A stretch of 37,500 bases of DNA from NCBI GenBank assembly GCA_001586965.3, contig LUCW03001559.1, positions 1-37,500 on the forward strand. The letters are read 5' to 3'. This DNA comes from Sphaeroforma sirkka (taxonomy: Eukaryota > Opisthokonta > Ichthyosporea > Ichthyophonida). Below, piece after piece: positions 10,880 to 22,959 of the stretch (position 1 is the first letter of the stretch; each line of letters begins with the position of its first letter). The notes below the pieces were generated by a model that saw only the letters and a program-made list of their open reading frames with translations, did not search any database and was not told the DNA's origin. A program made the position numbers and the translations under genes.

Positions 10880-12180
10880 TAATGGGTACGTTAAGCTTGA
10901 CTTAACAAACGTCGACTTCTCTAAGTTAAAGTGTTCTTCACATAACTACGTGAGTTGGAGACACAAAGACGTTGTCAAAACCCAAATCGAAGATTGGTTA
11001 AAACAGGGTCTAATTGAAATCAATTATGATGCAACCCCAGTTAACTTAGCTCTCTTAGCGGTCGATCAATATAAATCTGTGGAACGTTTAGTAAAACAAG
11101 AGTAGTACTAGACCTGTCGCCAATCAACAAACTAATTCCGCAACATAGTTTTCCCTTACCTAAGATAAGCGAGATACTACGCAAAAGGGAAGGTGCGACT
11201 ATCTTTCCCAAGGTAGACTTAAAAGCTGCATTCCATCGATTACAAATATATGAGCCGCATAGGAAATACTTTTCATTTACTTGGCATGGTAAGAAGTACC
11301 AATTTAAAGGTGCACCTGAAGCTTCTTTCTTCCAACAAGTTATGATGGCACTATTTGCGGACCTGTCGGATAACGTATCAGTATATTTAGATGATATAGT
11401 TATCTTCACAAAGACAGCAAATGAACATGCTAAACTCGTTAAGGAAGTCTTAAAGCGACTAAAGCATGCCAAACTTAAGATTAACGAGGACAAGTGTTCT
11501 TTTGCTAAAGATACTATACACTTACTTCGTTACAAGGTATCTGCAGCAGGGGTAGAAATTGATTATCGCAAGAGACAATTTCTGTTGGACTTATCAACCG
11601 ATTACTGGAAGAGATGTGAACTCTGTGTGTGGGTTTGTTAACTTCTTCTCGGATTCGGTACCTCATCTTTCTCATTACTTAAAGCCTTTCAGTCACCTAC
11701 GGCTGCATAAAGGACCTTGGGAAAACTATAGATTAAAGAATGTGATGATGCATTCAAGCTAGTCAAAAGTAAAGTAATGGACGCACCCATCATGCAATAC
11801 CCTGTGGATGGCGTCCCATTCCAAGTAGCAACCGACGCTTTAGATCGAGTGGTAGGTGGAGTGCTACACCAAATGATAAATGGTAAACCACGTTACATAC
11901 AAATCTTTAGCAAGAGTTAAAATAAGAGTCAACGGAATTGCCCTACCGTTAAACAAGAGCTCCTTGCTATATTTACTGCGCTAAGACAGTTTAAAGACTA
12001 TCTTTATGGAAGTTACTTCACTGTCGCCTGTGATCAAAAGTCTTTAACACATTTAAAAGACATGAACCCTGATTCACAGTTGGTGAGCCGCTGGCATGAC
12101 ATTATTGCTAAGTTTGCTTTTAACATTACACACATACCAGGAATACATAATCATCTTCCTGACATACTCTCTCGACTTGC
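10880..12180 (+). pseudogene. Reverse transcriptase and RNase H region of element B (fossil)
   Basis: The RT part has GLIEINYDATPVN, LSPINKLIPQ, the FHRL-type palm region and the catalytic YLDDIVIFTKT at about 11383-11415. The RNase H part ends in the typical LVSRWHDIIAKFAFNITHIPG and HLPDILSRL segment at about 12083-12180. Order and motifs are those of Ty3/gypsy pol. It has several interruptions. Confidence 0.85.
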
Positions 12181-12189
12181 CCCTGACTA

Positions 12190-12620
12190 CCAGAAAACAG
12201 TTAAAGAGTTATTAGCAACCAATTGGATGCTTAATAAGAAATGGTTTAACCTCGCTCAATCAAGATGGGGTCCATTTACTATTAATATGTTCGCCGCAGA
12301 ACATAACAAACAGGTTTTTGATTATAGGTCGTTGACTCACCCTAAAGGTGATGCCTTTCAACTTGACTTATCAAAGCATAATGCGTGGGCTAACCCACCT
12401 TGGCAACTTATCGCACAGTCGTTAAATTATGTTACTATTACTAAGTCTACAATTACGCTGTGTTGTCCCTTACGTAGTTCCGACCCATGGATACGTGATT
12501 TAATTAATATGATACAAGACGAGCTTATCTATGTCGATCGTGAAACCGACACGTTCTTGTATCAGAAATCCTATTATATTAAGAAGACACCTTGGAAACA
12601 CACCATCGTTTGTCGCATCG
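12190..12620 (+). pseudogene. NPPW (Dam-methylase-like) domain between RNase H and integrase of element B
   Basis: Directly after the RNase H HLPDILSRL motif, and inside the same open stretch (12062-13150), come RWGPFTINMFAAEHNKQVF, then DAFQLDLSKHNAWANPPWQLI and a hydrophobic strand TITLCCPLRSSDPWI. The NPPW box and the order of segments resemble the DNA N6-adenine methyltransferase-like region that follows RNase H in DIRS-type elements. In that enzyme family (D/N)PP(Y/F/W) lies at the catalytic site. Here the domain precedes a DDE integrase, which DIRS elements lack. The assignment rests on motif recall, so it is tentative. Confidence 0.5.
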
Positions 12621-13019
12621 GTCCTGCAGGTACCACTAGGTGGAAACCCTCAATCGAGTTCTTACCTAAACTAGAGGAGTCTAAGGAGTTTGAACAAAAG
12701 CTCAAGACTCGTACAACACATGCACCCAACAAGAATGCAGTTGAGGTGATGTTGATTGAGACGGCATTAGATCGTAAAACCTGGGAACTAGCTAAGGCCA
12801 TGGATCAAAGACTCAAAGCTCTAAGAGAACCTGAAGCTCGCGCTCAACTTCATAAAGCGCTGCTTAAAGAACAGCCAGGAGTTGCAAAACAACTGAAGAA
12901 GATACTTCAACAATCTAATGTTGTTAATTACGTATCTCAGGAGTCTACCCCTCCTGATAGTGAAGTTGCCCTATCTAACGGGACTATGGTTCATCCAGCC
13001 AGCGTTACACAGAATCTGA

Positions 13020-14255
13020 CTGACTTAGAGGAGCTCGAGAGTAGAGTTAAAATAATACATGATTTGACTCATCGAGTATATGAGCATACTTACAAGATGG
13101 CTATCCGTGCAGGGCTTGACCACCCGGCGCTGAAAAAAAACCATACGTGAAGTATACCGAGGCTGTACTGATTGTGAAAAGTACCAGATCAAACGCTACG
13201 GTTGGGCACCCCTAAAAAGTGTGACAGAAGACCAACCGACGCGCCGAGTCATAGTCGATTTGGTTAAACTCCCGCGATCCAAGCATACTGGCGATGTATA
13301 TATCTGTCATTTCTTATGTGTGGCTTCGGGCTATAACTTGCTTTATGCAATACCGAACAAACGCCCGCAAACAGTGGCAGAGTTATGCTATCACGTCTTT
13401 AATGACTTCGGTTTCCCCTGAGTACTATGTTCTGATACCGGTAGTGAGTTTTGTACCGACGTAATGGAGGCACTTATACTCGTATCAGGCATGACCCACA
13501 GGCGTGGTGTTCCTTATAAACCTCAAACGCAGGGTGCAAATGAGACACATAATAGAGAACTAAAGAAGCTATTGCGTACCGCACTAGATGACGTTGAGGA
13601 TATGTGGCCTTATCATTTGAAATGGGTTCAGACTCAAATGAATCACTGGATGAATCCTCAAATTGGAACACTCCCGTTTCCCTATTTCTTTGGCCGCTAT
13701 AGTGAATTACAAGCAACATTTGACAAAACTGCGCCCGATAAACACGTTACTCCGTGGCTACAATTATACGAGCATATGCAGATCGTTGTTTACCCCTGTT
13801 TACTCGAGCACAAAAATCGTATCCTACTCAAAGCGTATGACCGATGGAATAACACTAAGAACATTGTTCAGTTCAAAGTTGGCGATTATGTTAACATTAA
13901 AAATCGCAATGCCAACGTTACCGAACTCTCTTCTAAGACAATCGGACCCTTTGTTTTACCAAATGAAGCGGCAGCTACGCGTGGTTCTATCCACACTTAT
14001 CGACTGATACATAACTTATACTGGAATCCAAAACATAATCTAGATTTCGTAAAACATTTCAATATTGCTTGTCAGCGCATGGGACCCCAACACCATGCCT
14101 ATCGAGTACCACCGCAGTACATTACTGCACCCGAATATGCGCCCAATTATAGCGAACCCAAGTGTGCCATAGCTCGGCAGCAATGCATTCATGCAACGGA
14201 TAATCAAAAATTCCCACCCACATGTTTGAAGGTAAAACGGCTCTGTACCGGATAA
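13020..14255 (+). pseudogene. Integrase region of element B (fossil)
   Basis: The region contains a His...Cys-x-x-Cys zinc-binding N-terminus (HDLTHRVYEH to GCTDCEKYQ), a core with IVDLVKLPRSKHTGDVY, DTGSEF and GVPYKPQTQGANETHNREL, where the Glu is the third catalytic acid, and a C-terminal GPF-type segment KTIGPFVL. No chromodomain is recognised. Interruptions are few compared with gag. Confidence 0.85.
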
Positions 14256-14831
14256 TTGTCTGACCTCAACTTCCATAACGTGGATATCCTCTATATCAGT
14301 GCAGAGGAACGTGCGTTTCGAGGTCACAGACTATACAAGCAGTAATATTTGAAACAGACGTATCCAACGTATTACAGACATGCGGCATCTAAAAATTGTA
14401 GTTACCGAATGCATACCAAGTCCAGGGGTAGGACTGCAGTGTCTGTACACGAACGCTCCCGAGTCAGGTCGAGGCGTGTGCATCACCTGCGGTGCTTAAC
14501 GTACACCCAGCCAAAGGGAAAGCAACTCCTTATCCAGCGCGATAATGATGGGTTCTTCGCAACACGCTGCAAACAACGGTTCTGGGTTGGCATACGAGGT
14601 GTTTAATCGACCTATGGCACGCACAGGACCATCTAGCCGATACATCCACACGAACGTATACACAAGCGATCAATTTCCCACGCCAAAAGATATCCATTTG
14701 GAAATATTTGCTGCCTACAGAGTACAGAGTACAGCGACGTGCACTGGAGCAGTCTAAGTTTTTATCGTGGGAATGTAATAACATACCTTTCTATAAAAAT
14801 CAAACAGTGAATAAATTATCTTGCTAACTTT
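14256..14831. other. Unassigned stretch between element B and the acetylhydrolase gene
   Basis: No LTR, gene or repeat is recognised. Short open frames (for example 14545-14757) show no family resemblance. The first 90 bases may be the end of the LTR element's pol region. The right part probably includes the 3' flank of the minus-strand gene that ends at 14837. Confidence 0.4.
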
Positions 14832-14841
14832 TTTATTTATT
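14832..14841 (-). promoter_or_regulatory. Overlapping AATAAA polyadenylation signals
   Basis: On the minus strand, AATAAATAAA overlaps the stop codon of the acetylhydrolase gene and gives two overlapping AATAAA hexamers. If used, the 3' untranslated region would be very short. Confidence 0.5.
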
Positions 14842-17800
14842 CATTAGTTTTCCCATGAACTAGCTCAGGGTATACTTCAGTAGGAGGACCACCTTCCAGC
14901 ACGGACTCTACAGCTGCCTTCGTCTCTTCAATGACATCTGTTAAAATGAACAAAACAGACCACAACTGAATACATACTCGATGGATTACATTGTAAACAG
15001 AACACACGACTTGATCGCGAACGATTACTAGAGAAGGTTAGACTGAGTCGATTATAGATACCACGTTACAGGTGAAACTAGCGGAAGTCAGCGACAATTA
15101 CCTGGTCTCGTACCAAAGTCAATTTACAATATGCATAACCGGAGTAAGCACTCCCTCTCCGGGCAAAAAAATGCGCTACAACACAAATATATCCTCCGAG
15201 CGGCTACACACAATGCTGTGCCAGCCATCATTATTTACCAAGCATAGCTATGTGTAATAAGTTGTTTCAAAGAAGCACTCACATTAATTTGATATCATAT
15301 TTACGTACAGTACAAGTCTACATCGAATTCGGATAAGGACATATGTAGGCATGCGCAAAAAGCCTTACCATTATTAAAATACTTATGCAGGAACACCAAG
15401 GTGGCATCCACGCACATTTCGGCAGCTTTGACGGCATCAATCTCCCCGCCCATGCTCATGTAGCGCATTAATGCGGGATATAGGAGGGGCAAGTCCTGCA
15501 TAGTGTGTTGCGTGAAGGTCTATCAGTATAGTCTGAGCAGTAGACAAGCAAGTGCAAGGAGGTGGGCTTGTATCGCCACAGACAAACTCTGGACATCGCA
15601 TAAGAAAACTTGGCCTGGAGCAAACGGCGCCCAATACGCCGATCCCAAAAGCGTTCCGTCACATGAACCGACAGACATACGCTTTGATTTTGATGTAGTG
15701 ATTTACAAATGGCCACCATTCGCGCATTGTCTCGCCCATACTTCTCGTCCTTCCCTTTCATCACAGCCGTTTGCTTTTTGAAATTGGCATCCCATTGGAA
15801 TTTGGACGTGTTGATGAATAATCGGGGAATACTTGGATAGTCTGCTTCGAACCCCTGATATGTGAGATATGTGACAGTGTGACGGTAAGACACCGGACGC
15901 AGGTAGAGCGGGAAGGTTGACACCGAGCGAAAATATTAATTGCGCAGAACTGGTGAAGCAGATAGCAACAGATATGCTTTTACGCAACTTTACACATAAA
16001 CCAAAGACAAACTGAGTCAACGAGCCGCGTAGAAGGTTTGAGCATATTGGCCTTTGTGCAAGGGTAGAAGCCAGTCACACAAAAAGTGGACTAGGAGGCG
16101 ATACAAAACAGCCAAATAGAAAATAATAGTATAGCATGGGGATGAACAAGACAGGCAGGAGATGGTGCACGACACACGTGGGATGAAAAGTACATCACAC
16201 TATATACGGAGATGTTACTTCGACGCTCCCATATGCTCGTGTGTGTGTGTTTCCGCCAACAACTGCACGAATTTCGTCCATCCCAAGTGCGGCACATCGA
16301 TATCAGTTCACTATTTACTAACAGGCGGGTGAGCGGAAAGATAACACTGACTAACAACAAACACGTACGCAACTGTGGCTGAGCTACTACACCCATACCT
16401 CGTCACAAGGAATCATCCAAGCATCCTGCACCACACAGGCTGTGAACCGCCTGTCTGCGGCGGCTGTTTGAAGCGCGGTGATGCCCCTGCAAATACACCA
16501 AATAGCGCTCATGAGACAGACGGTAAACAAAAGTGTATGACGAAAGCGACTGAATAGCTATTCACCCACTACAAAACAGTAGTGACCCGCGATCACTTTC
16601 AGTCAAATAGTTCAGCTGAGATATCATAGACACATGCCCATCGAAAGCACAATGAAAAACTAGCGTATAAAATGAGTACTTGAGCATTTCATAGAGTACT
16701 TGAACTTGGGCATTCCACAGAGTACTTGGGCATTCCACAGTAGCAGTCCACAGTGTACTTGAGCATTCCACAAAGTCAGACCATTAGCAGCACATACCCG
16801 AAAGAGTGTCCGGCCATGACACACCGGCTCATGTCGATTCGTCCAATCATACTTGCCGATTGCGTGAACTTGATACCTTCTTTCTGCACACATTCCAAAT
16901 CAGACCCTTCATTCAGATGCTCTATGACGTTCAAAGCTTCCTTAACTTCTTCTATTCTGGGTTCCCGATGATCGAATGGTTGTGTGAGTTGATTCCATGC
17001 GCAACGGCGCTTCTGTGATGCGCATTCGTAGAATATTCGGCGTACTGACATTCGGCTTAGGCAAACGTATACTGTTCATGGTGATGGCTAGTCACAACAA
17101 AGGGCCTATGTATAGACAGAAACAGTATAACGGGATCGCTGTGCAGCAACATAAATCACACACCAAACGCCAAGAAACGTGGACGCGACAAGAGGCGGGT
17201 AAGATATAAGATTATATCTATAGTAGCAATAACAGGACGTGTGCACACTACACAGCTTGACAGTAGATATAGATACGTAATATTTTCCAATACACAGATG
17301 CAACAAACAGTGGCATACTTATCACACCACCTCTGATGCCTGTGTGTTTAAGAAGGTAAAGCATGAATAAAATACAAGCAGAAACAGCATAGATTGGATT
17401 TGTGAAAGTACGTATAGAGCATGACTAAAACACATGTGAAGTACCTGTGGTGTAGCTGCCGATTGCGCTCAGCCATCTCGCTCGCAAGGGAAGAGTTATC
17501 TACTTTCTAAAGAGGAAAAGCAGTCCCATTTGCATGGGCGAGATTAGTACAACTTCTCTCCGAGTGTACAAACTCGTGGCAGCGCCCAGTCCACAAATGA
17601 AACTCACAGCGACATTCACAATAAGTGATTCTTAATTGACACGTACACACACACAGGGCAGCACGTACGAGCTGTAATGCTCACGACACAGCGGTCTGTT
17701 CTACAGCCGAAGGCGCCTGTAGAGTTTGCGCGTATAGATTTAAGTTGCGAACAAGTTTATGCCAGAAATGTGCGAATTCGTTACATATCTCAGCGGTAAT

Positions 17801-20800
17801 GAGTGGAATACATGGGATACAATACCATCACTCCCAGAGCAGCACTCTGTTCATACAGACTTCAAGGAATCACACTGCAGCACTCAATAGGACAAGTGAT
17901 GAATAATTTACAACAAATAGCCGCACAACAAGGGACGTATATCCCTCCAGAGAAGGCACTTCATCTCCAGTATGGGAAGATAAGCACACACAAATGCGTG
18001 AGATGTTGTTGCGTTGCTGATAATACGCTGGAAATGGGTTGCACGCTAAAGTCAGCCTATACAAGTCTAGCTGAGGCCGTATAGGCGCACAGGGGCCACA
18101 AGCCGTTAAACTTCCTAACACCACACTCTGATACACCTTCGAGGTCCCAACCTCTGCACCGTAACCAAGCATACAAGGGTGCGTACGGACATACCTGGTA
18201 ATACAACGGCCCGGATTCTAACATTGCGGTTGATGCCGTACCATCTCGATGTTCCACAGACGCTACTATGAACCCTTGTGCTGCGATCGATGCGCAGTAG
18301 TAGCTGTAACACCCGCATGAAACGTTACATGAACATGAGCCACGATAATGATTCACAACCTCACGGACGCTACTTCGCAACCCCTGCTGCCCTATTACGC
18401 GGTACTTTGGGTGCGGCGAAGGCGGGGGCAATTGTACTAGCGACTACTGGACTAGCATTCAATGGCACGACAATCCCTGCGCGGCTATTGGCATACAGGT
18501 GGACTGTTTCCCACCATGCATTAGCAGATTAGCGATGGATACACAGAGTCTCCAAAGATGTATTTGGTGCAATTACGCTGGTAAGTATCTCGCCCACAAA
18601 TGAGCAGGCATTCGCATCGATGATTACATAATTCTGATCAATCCGAACAAACTGTAAACTAGCACAGAATACGACGCCAGGTTTTCCGATATGATCAATC
18701 AAAACACGAGGTTGTTGCACTGGCTGTGGTTTTCTATCGGGCGTATAATACCACACAACAGAGTGCAGATGTACAGACAGGGGTAGCAAAGTATAAAACC
18801 ACCCATACCGTCGTGACAAACCATTTGCAGCACTCAAATCGTTCTCGATTCTATGTTGAGACATGGCGACTATCCATTTCACAACCATTTCAATACCACA
18901 CCCAAATACAAAGGGTCCGGTGACCCACACTGAATATATCCAAACTTGTTACTGCCGTAAGGCCATGCGAAAAATTCACATAGTTAGTGCGTGCACGGAA
19001 TGAAAGCACAGCCCCAACGATTCAGCCATTCTAGAGAGTGTACAATGTCAAATTACGTATATGCAGATGTCTCGCTTACCTGTATGCCGTGCGATTGCCG
19101 CCCAACCCGTGACTGAAGACCATCAAAGGAAACTTCTCCGGCACCTGACGTAAGAAGCGGCACGAGTAGTCCAGGTGTTCATTTAAGTTAGATTCAACAG
19201 CATATCAAATAGCCTATGTAAATCATCCCTATAGACAATGAAAACATATACGTAACCAAGATTCAACAGCATATCAAATAGGTTTGTAAATCATGCCCAT
19301 AGATAAGGAAAACATAAGATTCAACAGCATATAATATAGCCTATGTAAATCATCCCCATAGACAAGGAAAACATATACGTAACCAAGATTCAACAGCATA
19401 TCAAATAGCTGTATGTAAATCATCCCCATAGACAAGGAAAACATATACGTAACCAAGATTCAACAGCCTATCAAATAGCCTATGTAAATAATCCATATAG
19501 ACAAGGAAAACATATACGTAACCAAGGTTCAACAACATATCAGTTAGCATATACAAACCACCTCCATAGACCGTAGAAAACACATACTGACAGTTTGGCA
19601 TCGGCGACCACGTTGTCAGCCTTGATTAAAGGCAGGTCGATCTCGGCCGGCAGAACTGTACTGCCCAGCAGAAACCTATACTCACAGAAGAGAATAGGAA
19701 TAGAAGGTTAAATCTGGTTTGCCAAGCAGATAGCTATCGGATGGCACATTTGTTGGATCACGAATTCTCCCTGTTACATACGCACACAGTACACAGTAGG
19801 TGCAAAACGCTATCATGCTATTGTTAACAATAATTGCGTACCAAGTTTGATCTATTTAAAAATGCTCTAAGATGCGGTTGCTTCCGCCATATTGTCTGCA
19901 ATCGAACCTGCCCCATCGCCAATACATCCAACTACAGAACCTGAACTGGTTTGAAGCAATGTAGATCAAATCCCTTGCATGTATGTTGTATGCCAAATAT
20001 ACTAATAGACACCGGGAAATAAGAGAAGAGATCCCTCATGCATCACACAGGTGCACTCAAAATTCGTGTGCACTGTACGTATGAGTAACCAATGGCAGGT
20101 GTTGGTATGGTGCCAATATACATATTCTGCACGCCCACTAGATATCGCAGTGTGGCGCACCGAAACACTGCATTTTAGCAGATGGCATGGGAAAAACCAC
20201 TTGCACCTCGAAACGAGCACCGATGTGATCATGATAGAGCCTAGTAGGGCCATATAGCACGCGCATATAAATTCCGTGCAAATTGCCCAGATGCACTGAA
20301 CACAACCCTTCCATCACAACCCAGCGAGCTCCTCCGTACCTGATAGAAGCACCGACCAAAGTGGGCCATTTCATAAACGTTCCATATCCAGTGGCGTACG
20401 ACGGATGCGGCAACCATAAAGGCCGTTGCTTGGGTCTATTGTGGAATCACACATGTCATTAAGGATATGAAGTGAGTATCTGGAATACCTGACGATATCT
20501 TGGCGAATCTTGTGACTTGACGTAATTTTGATACAGAATTGTTCACAATGCGCCCCAGACAAACGTAATTCATATTCCAGTGCAAAACAGACTTGAAAAT
20601 AATTAAACTTGGTGGCATACACTGCTATACTTCTGTACATAAAATAACAGACCACACACACTTTGCGTTGCAGTGTTAGATAGATACGAAAAACCACCAC
20701 GATTAGTACATGAGAAAAAAAACCCCCCAATGAGCACATTTCAAATTATTCATACGTTTTGCGATGAAGACCACACATGCATGACGCACAAGACTATTTT

Positions 20801-21528
20801 GATTCCGACACATCCACAGGGTATATGCTTGCTAGCGTACATTATAAGAAGTTGATGCGGGTTTAGCATGTGCAACGTTGTAGAAAATATCATTGGTAAG
20901 GTCGTGCACTCATCGATATTAAATAAGTATACAATTTCAGAGCACCACTTTGGATGGACTTACTTGCTACCAGGCGTCTCATTCCCCTCCAAAGACGAGG
21001 GATACCACAGTCGCATCTGCGTACCATGAGGTGTATCTGACTTCCTGTAAGAGATTGGCAAAAGACAGAGACTACAATTCAGTTACTTGCAGACACGCAC
21101 CATAACGGTTTATTTTGAATGACGCGGATATACGAGATTTCAGTAGTAAAATCTTCGACAAGAAAACAAATTGCTTTTGTGTAATTCGGGCAAATGAGCG
21201 ACCCAATAGCTTGGACAACACTAACACCACTGCTGCGTGGACACACACCCTAAAGTTGATTGAAAAACTGTTTAAATAAACTAATAAGCTGATGACTATG
21301 TCCGGATGTTTCTAAGCAAGCGATCTCACGAGGACTCTACAGAAACAAGAAGAAAGAACTAGACAGGCGTTACAAACAATGCATCACTCAAATGAAGTAG
21401 GCCTTGTGATACCACGACCACTAACTTTGCGAAGGCAACTGTGCAGTGTACAATGACTGTGGACCAACATACCTTTCCAAATCAGCCACTGCAATGGAGT
21501 ATTTGCCTCGTAATGATGGAAAGCTCAT
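14837..21528 (-). CDS. Platelet-activating factor acetylhydrolase (PAF-AH II/plasma family), 12 exons
   Basis: A serine lipase that removes short or oxidised sn-2 acyl groups from phospholipids. Coding exons (minus strand): 21473-21528, 20964-21044, 20340-20435, 19588-19660, 19080-19144, 18195-18303, 17445-17506, 16798-16956, 16399-16486, 15681-15854, 15369-15495, 14837-14937. All junctions are GT-AG, phases agree throughout, and the sum is 1191 nt (396 residues plus stop), normal for the family. Landmarks: GTQMRLWYPS (N-terminal domain); PLWLPHPSYATGYG; oxyanion segment MVFSHGLGGNRTAYS (residues 111-124); GFIVASVEHRDGTAST; nucleophile elbow GHSFGG (Ser232); VVQDAWMIP (Asp255); SLHQ (His317). 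The Ser-Asp spacing of 23 equals that of human PLA2G7. There is no signal peptide, so a cytosolic PAFAH2-like enzyme is inferred. The start is the first ATG of exon 1; a TAG 7 bases upstream could be a splice acceptor of a 5' UTR intron. The gene model is by eye, without RNA support. Confidence 0.93.
19191..19587. repeat. Minisatellite of about 69 bp filling intron 4 of the acetylhydrolase gene
   Basis: About six head-to-tail units start at TTCAACA positions 19193, 19262, 19320, 19389, 19459 and 19528, with spacings 69, 58, 69, 70 and 69 and a last partial unit of 60. On the gene strand the array begins exactly at the donor of exon 4 (GTATGTGTTTTC at 19587), and later units carry the matching GTATATGTTTTC. 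Only about 46 bases separate its other end from the acceptor at 19145. Confidence 0.92.
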
Positions 21529-21619
21529 CGTCGCACTAGAAAACAAACAGTTCAATCAATAAACATGAATATGAGCAACATGATTATTCAATCTTGTAAC
21601 AAGTTAAGAGTAATCAGCT

Positions 21620-21621
21620 AG

Positions 21622-21682
<61 letters not shown>

Positions 21683-21789
21683 TTATATATAACGATATAC
21701 ATATATATAGATACACACACACACACACACACACATACACACATATATATATTTGTGTATGTGGATGTTATATACATATATATATATAT

Positions 21790-21866
<77 letters not shown>

Positions 21867-22414
21867 ATGTATACATGGATATATATATGTGCATGTACAT
21901 ATGCATATACATGCATATGCACACATGTACAATGCATGCATACATACATACATATACGTATGTATATGTAATATGCCATTATGTAATATAATAATATACA
22001 TACATACATGATAATACATATATAATACATATACAATATGTACATAATATATATATATAATATATGTATAATAATATATAACATATATACATATCATACA
22101 TACACTATGTAATAATGTATGTTGTATATTAATAATCATATATATCCATACATGGTTTATATGTTTTGTAATAATAATACACATTATGCATACATTTATA
22201 TACACACATACATATACATATATATGTAATAATGTATACATAATAATATACGTAATCATAATGTATACATGCACGTAATATGCATGCATGTAACGTAACA
22301 ACGTACAACATGCATCACGCACGTGCAACATCATATGTATGTATGTATGTGTATGTGTAATGTATTATATAATATATATATATATACAATGGTATATATA
22401 TATATATAAATGAG

Positions 22415-22453
<39 letters not shown>

Positions 22454-22487
22454 TAAATATAATGTTTTATATATGCAAATCTTTATA

Positions 22488-22522
<35 letters not shown>

Positions 22523-22595
22523 TATGTATATACATACATATTTATAAATACTCACACACGCACACACACACACACATATATATATCTATACATAC

Positions 22596-22636
<41 letters not shown>
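21620..22636. repeat. Long TA-rich microsatellite with CA/TG runs
   Basis: About 1 kb of compound simple sequence: (TA)n runs, a (CA)n run at about 21713-21735, and TATG/CATA mixtures. Open frames across it encode only Tyr-Ile and Cys-Val repeats and are not genes. It lies about 100 bases upstream of the acetylhydrolase start, so it may border that gene's promoter. Confidence 0.9.
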
Positions 22637-22640
<4 letters not shown>

Positions 22641-22699
22641 ATGTATGAATATATATGTTTGTAGATGAACATACAAACATATATATTCATACATGTGAT
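22636..22699. repeat. Perfect 28-bp inverted repeat (hairpin) at the edge of the TA tract
   Basis: The left arm at 22636-22663 and the right arm at 22672-22699 are exact reverse complements over 28 bases (ATCACATGTATGAATATATA... against its complement), with an 8-base loop GATGAACA. The arms are not pure TA, so perfect pairing is unlikely to be a simple microsatellite accident. Confidence 0.9.
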
Positions 22700-22959
22700 T
22701 GCTAATCAACGCAATTCTTGGGCAAAACCGCACTATTGTGCCCAATTCTGCTTCTGCTTGAATACCTTATTCTATTCAGTGGGATCAGGTTCATGAAACT
22801 GGGCAGTCAAAATAAATACTGATGCTTAAATGTTGTACGAACACGTAGTTATGCATGATGATAATATGTTGAGTTGTTTACGAACCAATTTTTTTTTTTG
22901 TAGAATAGAGTGATATCACATGCTTTTTAAAAGCAGCTTGTAATGTACTGTCGGTGATA

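Larger units (their letters stand above)
7038..14255 (+). mobile_element. Ty3/gypsy-like LTR retrotransposon copy (B), 3' LTR not found
   Basis: A plus-strand fossil element: 5' LTR (7038-7610), leader, gag (from about 7797, carrying a nested solo LTR), protease (about 10450-10700), reverse transcriptase (about 10880-11640), RNase H (about 11760-12180), an NPPW domain (about 12190-12620), then integrase (about 13020-14255). The integrase has a CxxC zinc-binding half, a DTGSEF motif and a GVPYKPQTQGANE motif carrying the third catalytic acid. The DDE integrase and the gag-PR-RT-RH-IN order place it in Ty3/gypsy. It is broken, with roughly ten or more interruptions, most of them in the first half. 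No copy of the LTR is found to its right, so the 3' end is missing or unrecognised. Confidence 0.9.

Noticed and set aside
7038-14255. Classifying element B as a DIRS element because of the NPPW domain
   Set aside because: It has direct TG...CA LTRs, 4-bp target duplications in its LTR family and a DDE-type integrase; no tyrosine recombinase is seen.
14545-14757. 70-codon plus-strand open frame after element B as an extra element gene
   Set aside because: No similarity to envelope, chromodomain or other known element proteins; length within chance expectation.
18278-18532. Plus-strand open frame of 84 codons opposite the acetylhydrolase gene
   Set aside because: It overlaps exon 6 and intron sequence of a well-supported minus-strand gene and matches no family.
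19191-19587. Regular repeats as a CRISPR array
   Set aside because: Units are contiguous 69-bp copies without unique spacers and lie in an intron of a eukaryotic gene.
21604-22573. Open frames of up to 181 codons in the TA tract
   Set aside because: They encode only Tyr-Ile/Cys-Val runs from simple sequence.
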